Source: CAZAXU01 sp964489245 (lineage in GTDB: Bacteria > Bacteroidota > Bacteroidia > Flavobacteriales > Flavobacteriaceae). Taken from it: a stretch of 64,000 nucleotides of DNA. Below are positions 8,082-16,941 of this stretch, piece after piece (the first letter of the stretch is position 1; every line of letters starts with the position of its first letter). The notes below the pieces were generated by a model, which saw only the letters and a program-made list of their open reading frames with translations, did no database searches and was not told where the DNA came from. The DNA lies in the NCBI GenBank assembly GCA_964489245.1, contig CAZAXU010000003.1:1-64000 (forward strand). The letters run 5' to 3'. The position numbers were made by a program, and so were the translations under genes.

Positions 8082-9500
8082 TTACGATTTTTTCTTAGAC
8101 AGCAAAACAATATTTTCTACGTGGTGTGTGTGTGGAAACATATCCACCGGTTGCATTTTTTCAATTTTGTACAGGTGTTTCATTAAACTCAAGTCTCGCG
8201 CTTGTGTAGCAGAGTTACAACTCACATAAACAATCTTTTCAGCGCTTAGTTTCAGGAGATTGTCAACCACTTTTTGGTGCATGCCGCTACGCGGCGGATC
8301 GGTGATCACCACATTTGCTTTGCCATATTTCCTGATAAAATCTTGTGTGAAAATTTCTTTCATATCTCCTACTATAAATTCAATATTATCAATTTTGTTG
8401 AGTCGAGCATTCTTCTTGGCATCTTCGATGGCGTCGGGAACAGATTCAATGCCAATAATTTTTTTGGCATGCTTTGAAATAAATTGCGCAATGCTTCCGG
8501 TTCCGGTATACAAATCATAAACAATATCATTTGTTTTGATGTTGGCAAAATCACGAATGATTTTATACATTTCAAGAGATTGTAATGAATTGGTTTGAAA
8601 GAATGATTTGGCAGAAATCTTGAAAGTCAAATTTTCCATTTTTTCCTCAATATAGGTTTTTCCATGATATGGAATAACATCTTGATCATAGATGGAATCA
8701 TTGTCTTTTTCATTGACAATATATTGTAGCGATGTGATTTTCGGAAATGTTTTTTTGACAAATTGCATCATTTTTTCAATTTGTTTTTCATCGTTTCGGT
8801 AGAACTGTATAACAACCATCCATTCTCCGATTGATGTATTTCGAATCATTAGTGTACGCAGAAGCCCTGTTTTTTCTCTAGGGTCATAAAAACTAATATT
8901 ATTTTCAAGCGCAAACCGTTTAATTTGGTTTCTGATTTGGTTTGAAGGTTCTTCCTGCAAGTGGCATTCATCGATGTCCAAAACCTTATCCCACATGCCG
9001 GCAATGTGAAATCCTAAACCTTCACGATTTGTGATTTCTTGCTCTTGTTCAATTTCTTTTTCTGTCAGCCAGCGCTTGGCAGAAAAAGAGAATTCCATCT
9101 TGTTACGGTAATTGTAATTTTTTGGAGATTTTAGAATAGGAAAAGTTTGTTCAGGTAGTGTCAGATTTCCAAGACGAGTCAGATTGTTTTCCACTTCTTT
9201 TTGTTTGAATTTAATTTGCTCTTCGTAATTGATATGTTGCAATTTACAGCCTCCACAAATGCCAAAATATTTACATTTAGGCTTAACTCTTAAATCAGAT
9301 AATTTTTTGATAATCAATGATTTTCCTTCGTAGTAAGCTTTCCTTTTTTTGATGGTCTGAATATCTGCAATATCCCCGGGGGCAAGAAACGGAACAAAAA
9401 TAACTCTGCCGTCGGCAGCCTTTCCAACGGCTTTTCCTTTCGCACCCAGATCTACAATTTCAACATTTTCAAATAATGGTTTTTTTCTTCTTCTGCTCAT
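8082..9500 (-). CDS. rlmD: 23S rRNA (uracil-5-)-methyltransferase RlmD
   Basis: This SAM-dependent enzyme makes 5-methyluridine in 23S rRNA (U1939 in E. coli). The 472-residue protein has an N-terminal TRAM domain (residues about 1-65) and a 4Fe-4S cysteine set (CKYFGICGGC near residues 76-85 and a cysteine in DIDECHL). The Rossmann methyltransferase domain contains DLYTGTGS (SAM binding), TDPPRSGMH, and the nucleophile cysteine in VYVSCNS near residue 430. It leads an operon with DUF6452 and DUF6048. RlmD, RlmCD and TrmA paralogues are hard to separate by eye, but the cluster plus TRAM layout favours RlmD. Confidence 0.9.
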   Translation of the reverse strand: MSRRRKKPLFENVEIVDLGAKGKAVGKAADGRVIFVPFLAPGDIADIQTIKKRKAYYEGKSLIIKKLSDLRVKPKCKYFGICGGCKLQHINYEEQIKFKQKEVENNLTRLGNLTLPEQTFPILKSPKNYNYRNKMEFSFSAKRWLTEKEIEQEQEITNREGLGFHIAGMWDKVLDIDECHLQEEPSNQIRNQIKRFALENNISFYDPREKTGLLRTLMIRNTSIGEWMVVIQFYRNDEKQIEKMMQFVKKTFPKITSLQYIVNEKDNDSIYDQDVIPYHGKTYIEEKMENLTFKISAKSFFQTNSLQSLEMYKIIRDFANIKTNDIVYDLYTGTGSIAQFISKHAKKIIGIESVPDAIEDAKKNARLNKIDNIEFIVGDMKEIFTQDFIRKYGKANVVITDPPRSGMHQKVVDNLLKLSAEKIVYVSCNSATQARDLSLMKHLYKIEKMQPVDMFPHTHHVENIVLLSKKKS

Positions 9501-9504
9501 AGGG

Positions 9505-9533
9505 CAAAAATACTAAAAACTTTATAGCAACAA
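9505..9533 (-). promoter_or_regulatory. Promoter of rlmD, placed for a leaderless transcript
   Basis: On the minus strand TTG (9533-9531) is followed after 18 bases by TATTTTTG (9512-9505). Only 4 bases separate the last G of the -7 box from the ATG of rlmD, so the expected transcription start is at or next to the start codon. Confidence 0.6.
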
Positions 9534-9687
9534 GTGAATAAATAATTTGAATTTTTTATCACTACATCGGCTTTACTTACATCTTTCCTTGGTTTATTGA
9601 ATAAAATTGTTGATAAGTTCATCGGCAGGCATGTAAAAAATAACCTAAACTTTATTATCTTGCGACCTGAAATTTTATCAAGGTTTT

Positions 9688-11553
9688 ATGGCTAAGAAGC
9701 AAACAGCAGCTTATACTGAAGAACATATTCTTTCACTGGACTGGAAGCAGCATATTCGTATGCGCCCTGGAATGTATATCGGAAAATTAGGAGATGGCTC
9801 GTCGCCCGATGACGGAATATATATTTTGATTAAGGAAGTGATAGACAACTCTGTAGATGAGTTTGTGATGGGTGCCGGAAAAACGATAAATGTTGCCATT
9901 GAAGAGAACAAAGTTATGGTGAGAGATTATGGGCGCGGTATTCCGTTAGGTAAGCTGATTGAGGTGGTTTCCAAGATGAATACCGGCGGAAAATATGACT
10001 CCAGAGCTTTTAAAAAAACAGTTGGATTGAATGGCGTGGGGACAAAAGCCGTGAATGCCTTGTCAGAACATTTCAAGGTGCAAGCCTACAGAGAAGGAAA
10101 GACCAAATGGGCAATTTTCAATAAAGGAGAACTGATTCAAGAATCTGATTTGGAAGCAACAACGGAAAGAAACGGAACTTATGTTGAATTTATTCCGGAT
10201 TCCGAAATTTTTCCTAAGTACAAATTCAGAACAGAATATCCGGAAAAACTTTTCAAAAACTATATTTATCTCAATACGGGACTCAGTATTCGTTTCAATG
10301 GAGAAAAATATCATTCGGAAAACGGATTGAAAGATTTGCTGAGTGAAAATATTCCGGAAACCGACAGGCGATATCCAATCATTCATCTGAAAGGAGAAGA
10401 CATAGAAGTGGCCATTACGCATAGCAAAACACAATATAGCGAAGTGTATTATTCTTTTGTCAACGGACAGCATACCACACAAGGCGGAACACATCAAGCA
10501 GCTTTTCGCGAGGCGGTAGTGAAGACAATCAGAGATTTTTATGGCAAGAATTATGATGCATCAGATATCAGAAAATCAATAGTGGCAGCCATTAGCATTA
10601 AAGTGATCGAACCGGTATTTGAGTCGCAAACCAAAACAAAATTGGGTTCAACCGAGATGGGGGGCGGATTGCCGACGGTGAGAACTTATGTGAATGATTT
10701 TATCAAACGAGAACTAGACAATTATCTGCACAAAAACACTGATGTAGCTGAAGCAATTTTGCAAAAAATAGTGCAGGCGGAGCGTGAAAGAAAAGAATTG
10801 TCGGGCATCAGAAAATTAGCGAGAGAACGCGCTAAAAAAGTAAGTCTGCACAATAAAAAATTAAGAGATTGCAGAGTGCATTACAACGATTTGAAAAAAA
10901 GCAGTCGTTTGGAAAGCACTCTATTCATAACTGAGGGAGATTCTGCAAGCGGGTCAATCACAAAGTCTCGAGATGTGAATACACAAGCAGTGTTCAGTTT
11001 GCGGGGAAAACCGGTTAATTCTTACGGGTTAACCAAAAAAGTAGTCTATGAAAACGAAGAATTTAATTTGTTACAAGCAGCTTTGAACATAGAAGAAGGT
11101 CTGGAAGATTTACGCTATAACAATATTGTGATTGCCACGGATGCAGATGTGGACGGAATGCACATCAGGTTGCTATTGCTTACATTCTTTTTGAAATTTT
11201 TTCCTGAGATAATCAAAGAAGGACATCTGTATATTTTAGAGACGCCTTTATTCCGAGTGAGAAATAAACACGAAACTTTCTATTGTTATTCAGAACAAGA
11301 AAGATTGGATGCGATTGAAAAAGTCAGTAAACGCGGAAAGCCGGAAATTACTCGTTTTAAAGGTTTGGGAGAAATATCACCAAATGAATTCAAGCATTTC
11401 ATAGGCAAAGATATTCGTTTGGAGCCGGTAATGATGGATCCTAACTTGTCTATTGAAGAGTTGTTGAGTTTTTATATGGGAAAAAACACGCCGGACAGAC
11501 AGAAATTTATTATTGACAACCTGAAGGTGGAATTGGATGTGGTTGATGATTAG
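9688..11553 (+). CDS. parE: DNA topoisomerase IV subunit B
   Basis: ParE is the ATPase subunit of topoisomerase IV, which decatenates daughter chromosomes. The 621-residue protein has the GHKL ATPase domain (DNSVDEF, then GRGIPLG and LNGVGTKAVNALS), a transducer region, and the TOPRIM domain with EGDSASGS and TDADVDGMH, whose acidic residues bind magnesium. The length is normal for ParE and shorter than the separate gyrB at 48874-50817. It precedes parC with a 183-base gap. I place it as ParE rather than GyrB because its partner is a ParC-length A subunit and a distinct gyrB is present. Confidence 0.95.
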   Translation: MAKKQTAAYTEEHILSLDWKQHIRMRPGMYIGKLGDGSSPDDGIYILIKEVIDNSVDEFVMGAGKTINVAIEENKVMVRDYGRGIPLGKLIEVVSKMNTGGKYDSRAFKKTVGLNGVGTKAVNALSEHFKVQAYREGKTKWAIFNKGELIQESDLEATTERNGTYVEFIPDSEIFPKYKFRTEYPEKLFKNYIYLNTGLSIRFNGEKYHSENGLKDLLSENIPETDRRYPIIHLKGEDIEVAITHSKTQYSEVYYSFVNGQHTTQGGTHQAAFREAVVKTIRDFYGKNYDASDIRKSIVAAISIKVIEPVFESQTKTKLGSTEMGGGLPTVRTYVNDFIKRELDNYLHKNTDVAEAILQKIVQAERERKELSGIRKLARERAKKVSLHNKKLRDCRVHYNDLKKSSRLESTLFITEGDSASGSITKSRDVNTQAVFSLRGKPVNSYGLTKKVVYENEEFNLLQAALNIEEGLEDLRYNNIVIATDADVDGMHIRLLLLTFFLKFFPEIIKEGHLYILETPLFRVRNKHETFYCYSEQERLDAIEKVSKRGKPEITRFKGLGEISPNEFKHFIGKDIRLEPVMMDPNLSIEELLSFYMGKNTPDRQKFIIDNLKVELDVVDD

Positions 11554-11736
11554 GAAAAAGTGAAAAATTTAAAATCCTTAAACCGGAGTGAAGTATAATT
11601 GCAGAATGAGTTAGGGGGTTTATAAGGAAGAAGTGTTATTTGGAGAGAATAATCCTAATAAATTAATCAATGAATAACAGATAAATGACATATGTGAAAA
11701 AAAGCTGAAAAGTAAAGGCTAATAGCTAGAACAAGT

Positions 11737-14313
11737 ATGGACGAAAATATACATAGCGAAGAACGTCACGAGCAAGAATCGATCAAAAAAATCAGTGGAA
11801 AATTTAAAGAATGGTTTTTAGATTATGCTTCTTATGTGATTTTGGAAAGAGCGGTTCCTGCCATTGAAGACGGTTTCAAACCGGTGCAACGCAGAATATT
11901 GCACTCCATGAAAGATTTGGACGACGGACGCTACAACAAAGTGGCTAATTTGGTAGGACACACCATGCAATATCACCCGCATGGAGACGCATCTATTGCT
12001 GATGCTCTGGTCAATATGGGGCAAAAAGACTTATTGATTGACACACAAGGGAACTGGGGTAATATTCTGACAGGAGATGGAGCGGCAGCCCCCAGATATA
12101 TCGAAGCGAGATTGTCAAAATTTGCTTTGGATGTACTTTATTATCCTAAAATTACGAAATGGGCACTGTCTTATGACGGACGCAAAAAGGAGCCGGTCAA
12201 TTTGCCTGCTAAATTTCCGATTGTTTTGGCACAAGGAGCAGAGGGAATAGCCGTTGGTTTGTCAACAACAATTTTACCGCATAATTTTAACGAACTCATT
12301 GATGCCTCTATTAAGATTTTACAGCATAAGAGATTTGTGCTTTATCCTGATTTCATGACCGGAGGTATGATTGATGTCAGCAATTATAACGATGGGAAGC
12401 GTGGCGGAAAAATCAGAATGCGGGCTCGTATCAATATAGAAGACAACAAAACTTTGGTGATTACGGAAATTCCTTATAAAACCACTACGGGAAGCTTGAT
12501 TGAATCTATTATCAAAGCAAATAATAAGGGTAAAATAAAAATCAAGAAAATAGAAGATAATACTTCTGAAAATGTAGAAATTCGCTTGCATTTGCCCCCT
12601 GGAGTTTCACCGGACAAGACCATAGATGCACTTTATGCTTTTACAAATTGTGAAATATCAATCTCCCCTCTGGGAGTGGTTATTGAAAATAATAAGCCTT
12701 TGTTTTTGGGCGTAAGTGAGATTTTAGAAAAATCTACCAACAGAACTCTTGATCTGCTCAAACAAGAACTGGAAGTAGAACTGCAAGAGTTGGAAGATCA
12801 ATGGCATGCTGCTTCTTTGGAGCGAATTTTTATCGAAAACAGAATTTATCGAGATATAGAAGAAGAAACCACTTGGGAAGGCGTGTTAAAAGCCATTGAT
12901 AAAGGACTCAAACCGCATATAAAACATTTGAAACGTCCGGTTTCGGAGAATGATTTGGTGAGATTAACAGAAATCAAAATAAAGAGAATTTCTAAATTTG
13001 ATATTGACAAAGCCAAGAAGAATATCGAAGCCATTGAAGAAAAAATCAATGAGAAAAAATATCATCTGGAACACATTACAGATTACACGATTGATTTTTT
13101 CAAGAATATTAAAAAGAAATACGGGAAAGCTAAAGAGCGCAAGTCTGAGATAAGATCTTTTGAAGATATCGTGGCTACAAAAGTGGTGATGAGAAACACA
13201 AAATTGTATGTGAACAGAGCAGAAGGATTTATTGGAACATCTTTGAAAAAAGATGAATATGTGGGAGATGTTTCAGATATAGATGACATCATCACGATAA
13301 GAAAAGACGGAAAATTGATGGTATCTAAAGTGACCGATAAAAAATTTGTTGGAAAAGATATTATTCATGCAGCTGTTTTTAAGAAAAAAGATAAACGAAC
13401 CATCTACAATTTGATTTACAGAGACGGAAAGAAAGGAGCATCCTATATGAAACGTTTCTATGTGAGTGGAACAACCAGAGAAAAAGAATATGATTTGACA
13501 TCCGGTAATCCACATTCTGAAATCTTATATTTTTCTGCCAATCCGAATGGCGAAGCAGAAGTGGTGACGATCTATCTCAGACAAACAGGAAGCTTGCGTA
13601 AAACAAAATTTGATATTGATTTTAAAGAATTAGCAATCAAAGGACGTGGAGTAAAAGGAAATTTGGTCACAAAACTGTCTATCAAAAATATAAAATTAAA
13701 AGAAGAAGGGGTTTCTACACTTAAGCCCAGGAAAATATGGTTTGACGATGCCGTGATGCGCATCAACACGGAAGAACGAGGAGAACTGATAGGAGAATTT
13801 GCAGGAGACGATGTGCTTCTGATGATTACACAAGAAGGAAAAGTGAGCCTGTTCAGACCGGATATCGAAAAACACTTTCCTGATGATATGATTGTATTGG
13901 AAAAACATATATCAGGCAAACCTGTCACGGCAGCCTATTTTGATAAGGCTAAAAATAAATATTTTATCAAACGTTTTTTGGTGGATGAAATAAAAAGAGA
14001 AGAACAATTTATTCCGGAAAACGCACAATTATTATTGGTTTCAACCGATTGGTTGCCAATATGGGAGATTCAATTTGCAAAAGAGAGAGGCAAAGACCAA
14101 AAACCGCCACAACAAATAGATGTGAGTGTGTTTATTGGAGTGAAAGGAATTAAGGCGCAAGGAAATTTATTGACGAAAAACAAAGTTAAACAGATTGATG
14201 CGCTTCCGTCGTTGCATTATGAAATGGAAGAAAAAAATGAATCTGAAACAGAAAATACAATTGAAGAGGAAGTTTCAAAACCGAATAATTTTGAACCTCC
14301 GACATTGTTCTAA
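11737..14313 (+). CDS. parC: DNA topoisomerase IV subunit A
   Basis: ParC is the DNA-breaking subunit of topoisomerase IV. The 858-residue product has the winged helix with the catalytic tyrosine in AAAPRYIEAR (about residue 120), a long coiled-coil tower (about residues 330-460), and a C-terminal beta-pinwheel region that ends in an acidic tail. In the quinolone-resistance region the motif reads HPHGDASIAD, so the position of the usual serine carries alanine and the usual glutamate or aspartate is Asp. It lies 183 bases after parE and is probably co-transcribed with it. Confidence 0.95.
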   Translation: MDENIHSEERHEQESIKKISGKFKEWFLDYASYVILERAVPAIEDGFKPVQRRILHSMKDLDDGRYNKVANLVGHTMQYHPHGDASIADALVNMGQKDLLIDTQGNWGNILTGDGAAAPRYIEARLSKFALDVLYYPKITKWALSYDGRKKEPVNLPAKFPIVLAQGAEGIAVGLSTTILPHNFNELIDASIKILQHKRFVLYPDFMTGGMIDVSNYNDGKRGGKIRMRARINIEDNKTLVITEIPYKTTTGSLIESIIKANNKGKIKIKKIEDNTSENVEIRLHLPPGVSPDKTIDALYAFTNCEISISPLGVVIENNKPLFLGVSEILEKSTNRTLDLLKQELEVELQELEDQWHAASLERIFIENRIYRDIEEETTWEGVLKAIDKGLKPHIKHLKRPVSENDLVRLTEIKIKRISKFDIDKAKKNIEAIEEKINEKKYHLEHITDYTIDFFKNIKKKYGKAKERKSEIRSFEDIVATKVVMRNTKLYVNRAEGFIGTSLKKDEYVGDVSDIDDIITIRKDGKLMVSKVTDKKFVGKDIIHAAVFKKKDKRTIYNLIYRDGKKGASYMKRFYVSGTTREKEYDLTSGNPHSEILYFSANPNGEAEVVTIYLRQTGSLRKTKFDIDFKELAIKGRGVKGNLVTKLSIKNIKLKEEGVSTLKPRKIWFDDAVMRINTEERGELIGEFAGDDVLLMITQEGKVSLFRPDIEKHFPDDMIVLEKHISGKPVTAAYFDKAKNKYFIKRFLVDEIKREEQFIPENAQLLLVSTDWLPIWEIQFAKERGKDQKPPQQIDVSVFIGVKGIKAQGNLLTKNKVKQIDALPSLHYEMEEKNESETENTIEEEVSKPNNFEPPTLF

Positions 14314-14320
14314 GTAACAA

Positions 14321-14356
14321 TTATCAATATCTTGCGTCTATTCTTGATATTGACAA
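14321..14356. repeat. Inverted repeat after parC
   Basis: Arms TTATCAATATC (14321-14331) and GATATTGACAA (14346-14356) pair with one mismatch around a 14-base loop, starting 8 bases after the parC stop. There is no U-rich tail, so it may slow transcription or stabilise the parC 3' end rather than act as a classical terminator. Confidence 0.4.
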
Positions 14357-14413
14357 TATTAAAAGTATATGCTTATTATCTTAGAAAATAATAAAGTGTT
14401 GATTAGAAAGAGA

Positions 14414-14516
14414 TTACATCAATGTAAATGTAAAAAATATGTAATTTGCAGTGTTAAAAACAGGATGATTGTAAATTTATTATAAAAAAATAATTAGATT
14501 TGTCTATACTTTACAT
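14414..14516. promoter_or_regulatory. Cluster of TTACAT/ATGTAA hexamers upstream of spt
   Basis: Five copies of the same hexamer in either orientation lie within about 100 bases: TTACAT at 14414 and 14511, and ATGTAA at 14422, 14428 and 14439. The first two form the palindrome TTACATCAATGTAA (14414-14427). Such a cluster in the leader of the sphingolipid operon could be an operator array. The binding protein is unknown, and in AT-rich DNA some copies may be chance. Confidence 0.4.
14469..14502 (+). promoter_or_regulatory. Candidate promoter of the sphingolipid operon
   Basis: TTG at 14469-14471 is followed after 23 bases by TAGATTTG (14495-14502), an exact TAnnTTTG box at the long end of the accepted spacing. 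It would give a leader of about 80 bases before spt, and one TTACAT hexamer (14511) sits near the expected transcription start. Confidence 0.45.
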
Positions 14517-14584
14517 CATTTTATATTGACTTATGGCATACAAAATGAAAAGTAGATTTTTGATATAAAAATGAATTTTAGCTT

Positions 14585-15766
14585 ATGATGTTAAAAAAAA
14601 TGAAGGCTTTTGATGCGCCTAGAAAACTGGAAGAAAGAGGGGTTTATCCGTTCTTCAGAACGATTGAATCAGAACAGGATACAGTTGTAAAAATAAACGG
14701 AAAAGATGTTTTGATGTTTGGTTCTAACAGTTATTTAGGTTTGACCAATCATCCAAAACTCAAAGAAGCATCAAAAATAGCAATAGACAAATACGGCTCA
14801 GGTTGTGCAGGTTCCAGATTTTTAAACGGCACGCTCGATATACACCTCGAGTTAGAGGAAAAAATTTCAAGTTTTGTAAACAAAGAAGCAGCTTTAGTAT
14901 TTAGCACGGGTTATCAGGTTAATCTGGGAACAATTTCTGCAATCCCCGGAAGACATGATTATGTGATCTTAGACGAACTGGACCACGCTTGCATCTATGA
15001 CGGGGCAAGATTGTCTTTCGGGCAGATGAAAAAATACAAGCACAATGATATGGCATCTTTGGAAAATGTATTACAATCTTTGCCTGACGGAGTGATTAAG
15101 CTGATAGTGATTGACGGTGTTTTTAGCATGGAAGGAGATATCGCAAAACTACCTGATATTGTGTCACTTGCCAAAAGATACGGAGCTAATGTGATGGTAG
15201 ATGATGCACACGGTTTAGGTGTGTTGGGACATCAGGGAAGAGGAACATCCGACCATTTTGAGCTGACGGATGACATAAGTTTGATTATGGGAACCTTCAG
15301 CAAATCTCTGGCATCAATCGGTGGATTTATTGCATCAGACAGAGACACAATCAATTATCTGAAACACAATGCAAGATCTTTGGTTTTCAGTGCAAGTATT
15401 GCACCTTCAAATGCAGCCAGTGTGATTGCAGCCATTGATATTATTGAAAAAGAACCCGAACGACTCAAAAAACTTTGGGAGAACACCAATTACACCAAAA
15501 AACGCTTTGTAGATGCCGGGTTTGAAACAGGAAGCTCGGAAACACCGATTATCCCTATTTTTATCGGTGATAATGACAAGACATTTATGCTGACCAAAAT
15601 GTTGGCAGACGACGGCGTTTTTATTAATCCTGTAATTTCTCCCGGAGTGCCACCCGGAGACGAGCTGATTCGTTTTTCTCTTATGGCAACTCATAACTTC
15701 AATCAAATTGATGAGGCTGTAGACAAGATTATCAAGGCATCCGGAAAATTAGGCATTATCCAATAA
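14585..15766 (+). CDS. spt: Serine palmitoyltransferase
   Basis: This PLP enzyme of the alpha-oxoamine synthase family condenses serine with a fatty acyl-CoA or acyl-ACP to give 3-ketosphinganine, the first step of sphingolipid synthesis. The 393-residue protein shows the stacking histidine in DELDHACIYD, the DDAHGLGVLG loop with the PLP aspartate, and the Schiff-base lysine in GTFSKSLAS (about residue 242). Paralogues make 2-amino-3-ketobutyrate (Kbl) or 8-amino-7-oxononanoate (BioF). The length of about 395 residues and the neighbours (GNAT acyltransferase, AUR1-like PAP2, CerR-like reductase) favour Spt. The start may be 14585 or the later ATG at 14600. Confidence 0.82.
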   Translation: MMLKKMKAFDAPRKLEERGVYPFFRTIESEQDTVVKINGKDVLMFGSNSYLGLTNHPKLKEASKIAIDKYGSGCAGSRFLNGTLDIHLELEEKISSFVNKEAALVFSTGYQVNLGTISAIPGRHDYVILDELDHACIYDGARLSFGQMKKYKHNDMASLENVLQSLPDGVIKLIVIDGVFSMEGDIAKLPDIVSLAKRYGANVMVDDAHGLGVLGHQGRGTSDHFELTDDISLIMGTFSKSLASIGGFIASDRDTINYLKHNARSLVFSASIAPSNAASVIAAIDIIEKEPERLKKLWENTNYTKKRFVDAGFETGSSETPIIPIFIGDNDKTFMLTKMLADDGVFINPVISPGVPPGDELIRFSLMATHNFNQIDEAVDKIIKASGKLGIIQ

Positions 15767-15775
15767 AATATCCTT

Positions 15776-16906
15776 ATGAGCATTCAAGTCAAGAAGGTCG
15801 AGAACAAAAAAGACCTGAAAAAATTTATCGATTTTCCCCATAGTCTTTATCAGGGAGATCCCAATTATGTGCCCATGTTGCAAATGGCTGCCAAAGAAAT
15901 TCTGTCTGAAAAGAAAAATCCGTTTTTTGAACACTCTCAGGTCGATAATTTTTTGGCGTATAAAGACGAACAAGTCGTTGGCAGAATATCAGCTATTAGA
16001 AATAATAACTATAACGATTATCACGGGTCAAATGTCGGATTTTGGGGTTTTTATGATGTGGTTGATGACTATGAAGTTTCAAAAGCATTGTTTGACGTTG
16101 TTGCGCAATGGCATTCAAAACATCAATTTGATGCGATGATTGGACCGACAAATTTTTCGACCAATGACACAGCCGGATTGCTTATTGAAGGATTTGATCG
16201 CCCGCCGATTGTTGAAATGACCTATAACAAACCATATTATCAAACACATATTGAAAAATACGGATTTGAAAAAGATATGGATTTATTTGCCTATATGATT
16301 TATACCAAAGATGTATCTGATAAATCAGTGCGTTTGGCAAAAATGATTCAAGACAGACTGGCAAAAAAAGGCATTAACATTCGAAAAATCAATATGAAAG
16401 ATTTTAAGAATGAAGTGGCAAAAATCAAAGAAGTATATAATAAAGCTTGGGAAAAAAATTGGGGTTTTGTTCCTGCCACGGATAAAGAATTTGAATTTTT
16501 GGCAGAAGGACTCAAGATGATTGTGATTCCTGATTATGTATTGATAGCGGAACACGAAGGAAAATTTATAGGTTTTGCATTAACCATTCCAAATATCAAT
16601 GAAATCACAAAATCTTTTAAAAAAGGAAAACTCTTCCCTTTTAATATCATCAAACTTTTGATGAACAAGAAAAAAACAGATTATGTCAGAATCATCACGC
16701 TTGGTGTGATAGACGATTATAGAAAACTGGGAATTGAAGCGGTTTTCTACGCAAATATCATTCAATCTGCCAGAAAAAATAAAATTATAGGAGGAGAAGC
16801 TTCTTGGATACTGGAAAATAATGAAATGATGGTGAAAGCCGCAGAAAATTTGAAGGGTGTTAAATATAAGACCTATAGAGTTTATACCAAAAGCCTGTCT
16901 TACTAA
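15776..16906 (+). CDS. GNAT-superfamily acyltransferase, putative bacterial ceramide synthase
   Basis: The 376-residue protein has an N-terminal GNAT-like half (YQGDPNYVPM, then DNFLAYKDEQVVGRI), a central segment with conserved-looking GPTNFSTND and PPIVEMTYNKPYY, and a second GNAT-like half (YVLIAEHEGKFIGFAL, then GVIDDYRKLGIEA). Proteins of this layout sit beside serine palmitoyltransferase in sphingolipid-making bacteria, and a GNAT-superfamily enzyme (bCerS) acylates the sphingoid base in Caulobacter. I infer the same role here: N-acylation of the long-chain base. It starts 9 bases after spt, so the two are co-transcribed. The activity is not proven by sequence alone. Confidence 0.68.
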   Translation: MSIQVKKVENKKDLKKFIDFPHSLYQGDPNYVPMLQMAAKEILSEKKNPFFEHSQVDNFLAYKDEQVVGRISAIRNNNYNDYHGSNVGFWGFYDVVDDYEVSKALFDVVAQWHSKHQFDAMIGPTNFSTNDTAGLLIEGFDRPPIVEMTYNKPYYQTHIEKYGFEKDMDLFAYMIYTKDVSDKSVRLAKMIQDRLAKKGINIRKINMKDFKNEVAKIKEVYNKAWEKNWGFVPATDKEFEFLAEGLKMIVIPDYVLIAEHEGKFIGFALTIPNINEITKSFKKGKLFPFNIIKLLMNKKKTDYVRIITLGVIDDYRKLGIEAVFYANIIQSARKNKIIGGEASWILENNEMMVKAAENLKGVKYKTYRVYTKSLSY

Positions 16907-16941
16907 CTGTTTTTCTCCCGGACATGCTTAAATAATTTTTG

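Noticed and set aside
10063..10497. Minus-strand frame of 144 codons inside parE
   Set aside because: Antisense to the ParE ATPase and transducer region, with phenylalanine-rich composition typical of a reversed AT-rich gene.
11554..11736. Possible promoter or small gene between parE and parC
   Set aside because: No exact TAnnTTTG box and no frame with protein-like features; parC is most simply read through from parE.
13572..13928. Minus-strand frame of 118 codons inside parC
   Set aside because: It lies wholly antisense to a conserved topoisomerase domain, has a low-complexity serine-rich translation, and no promoter or family resemblance.
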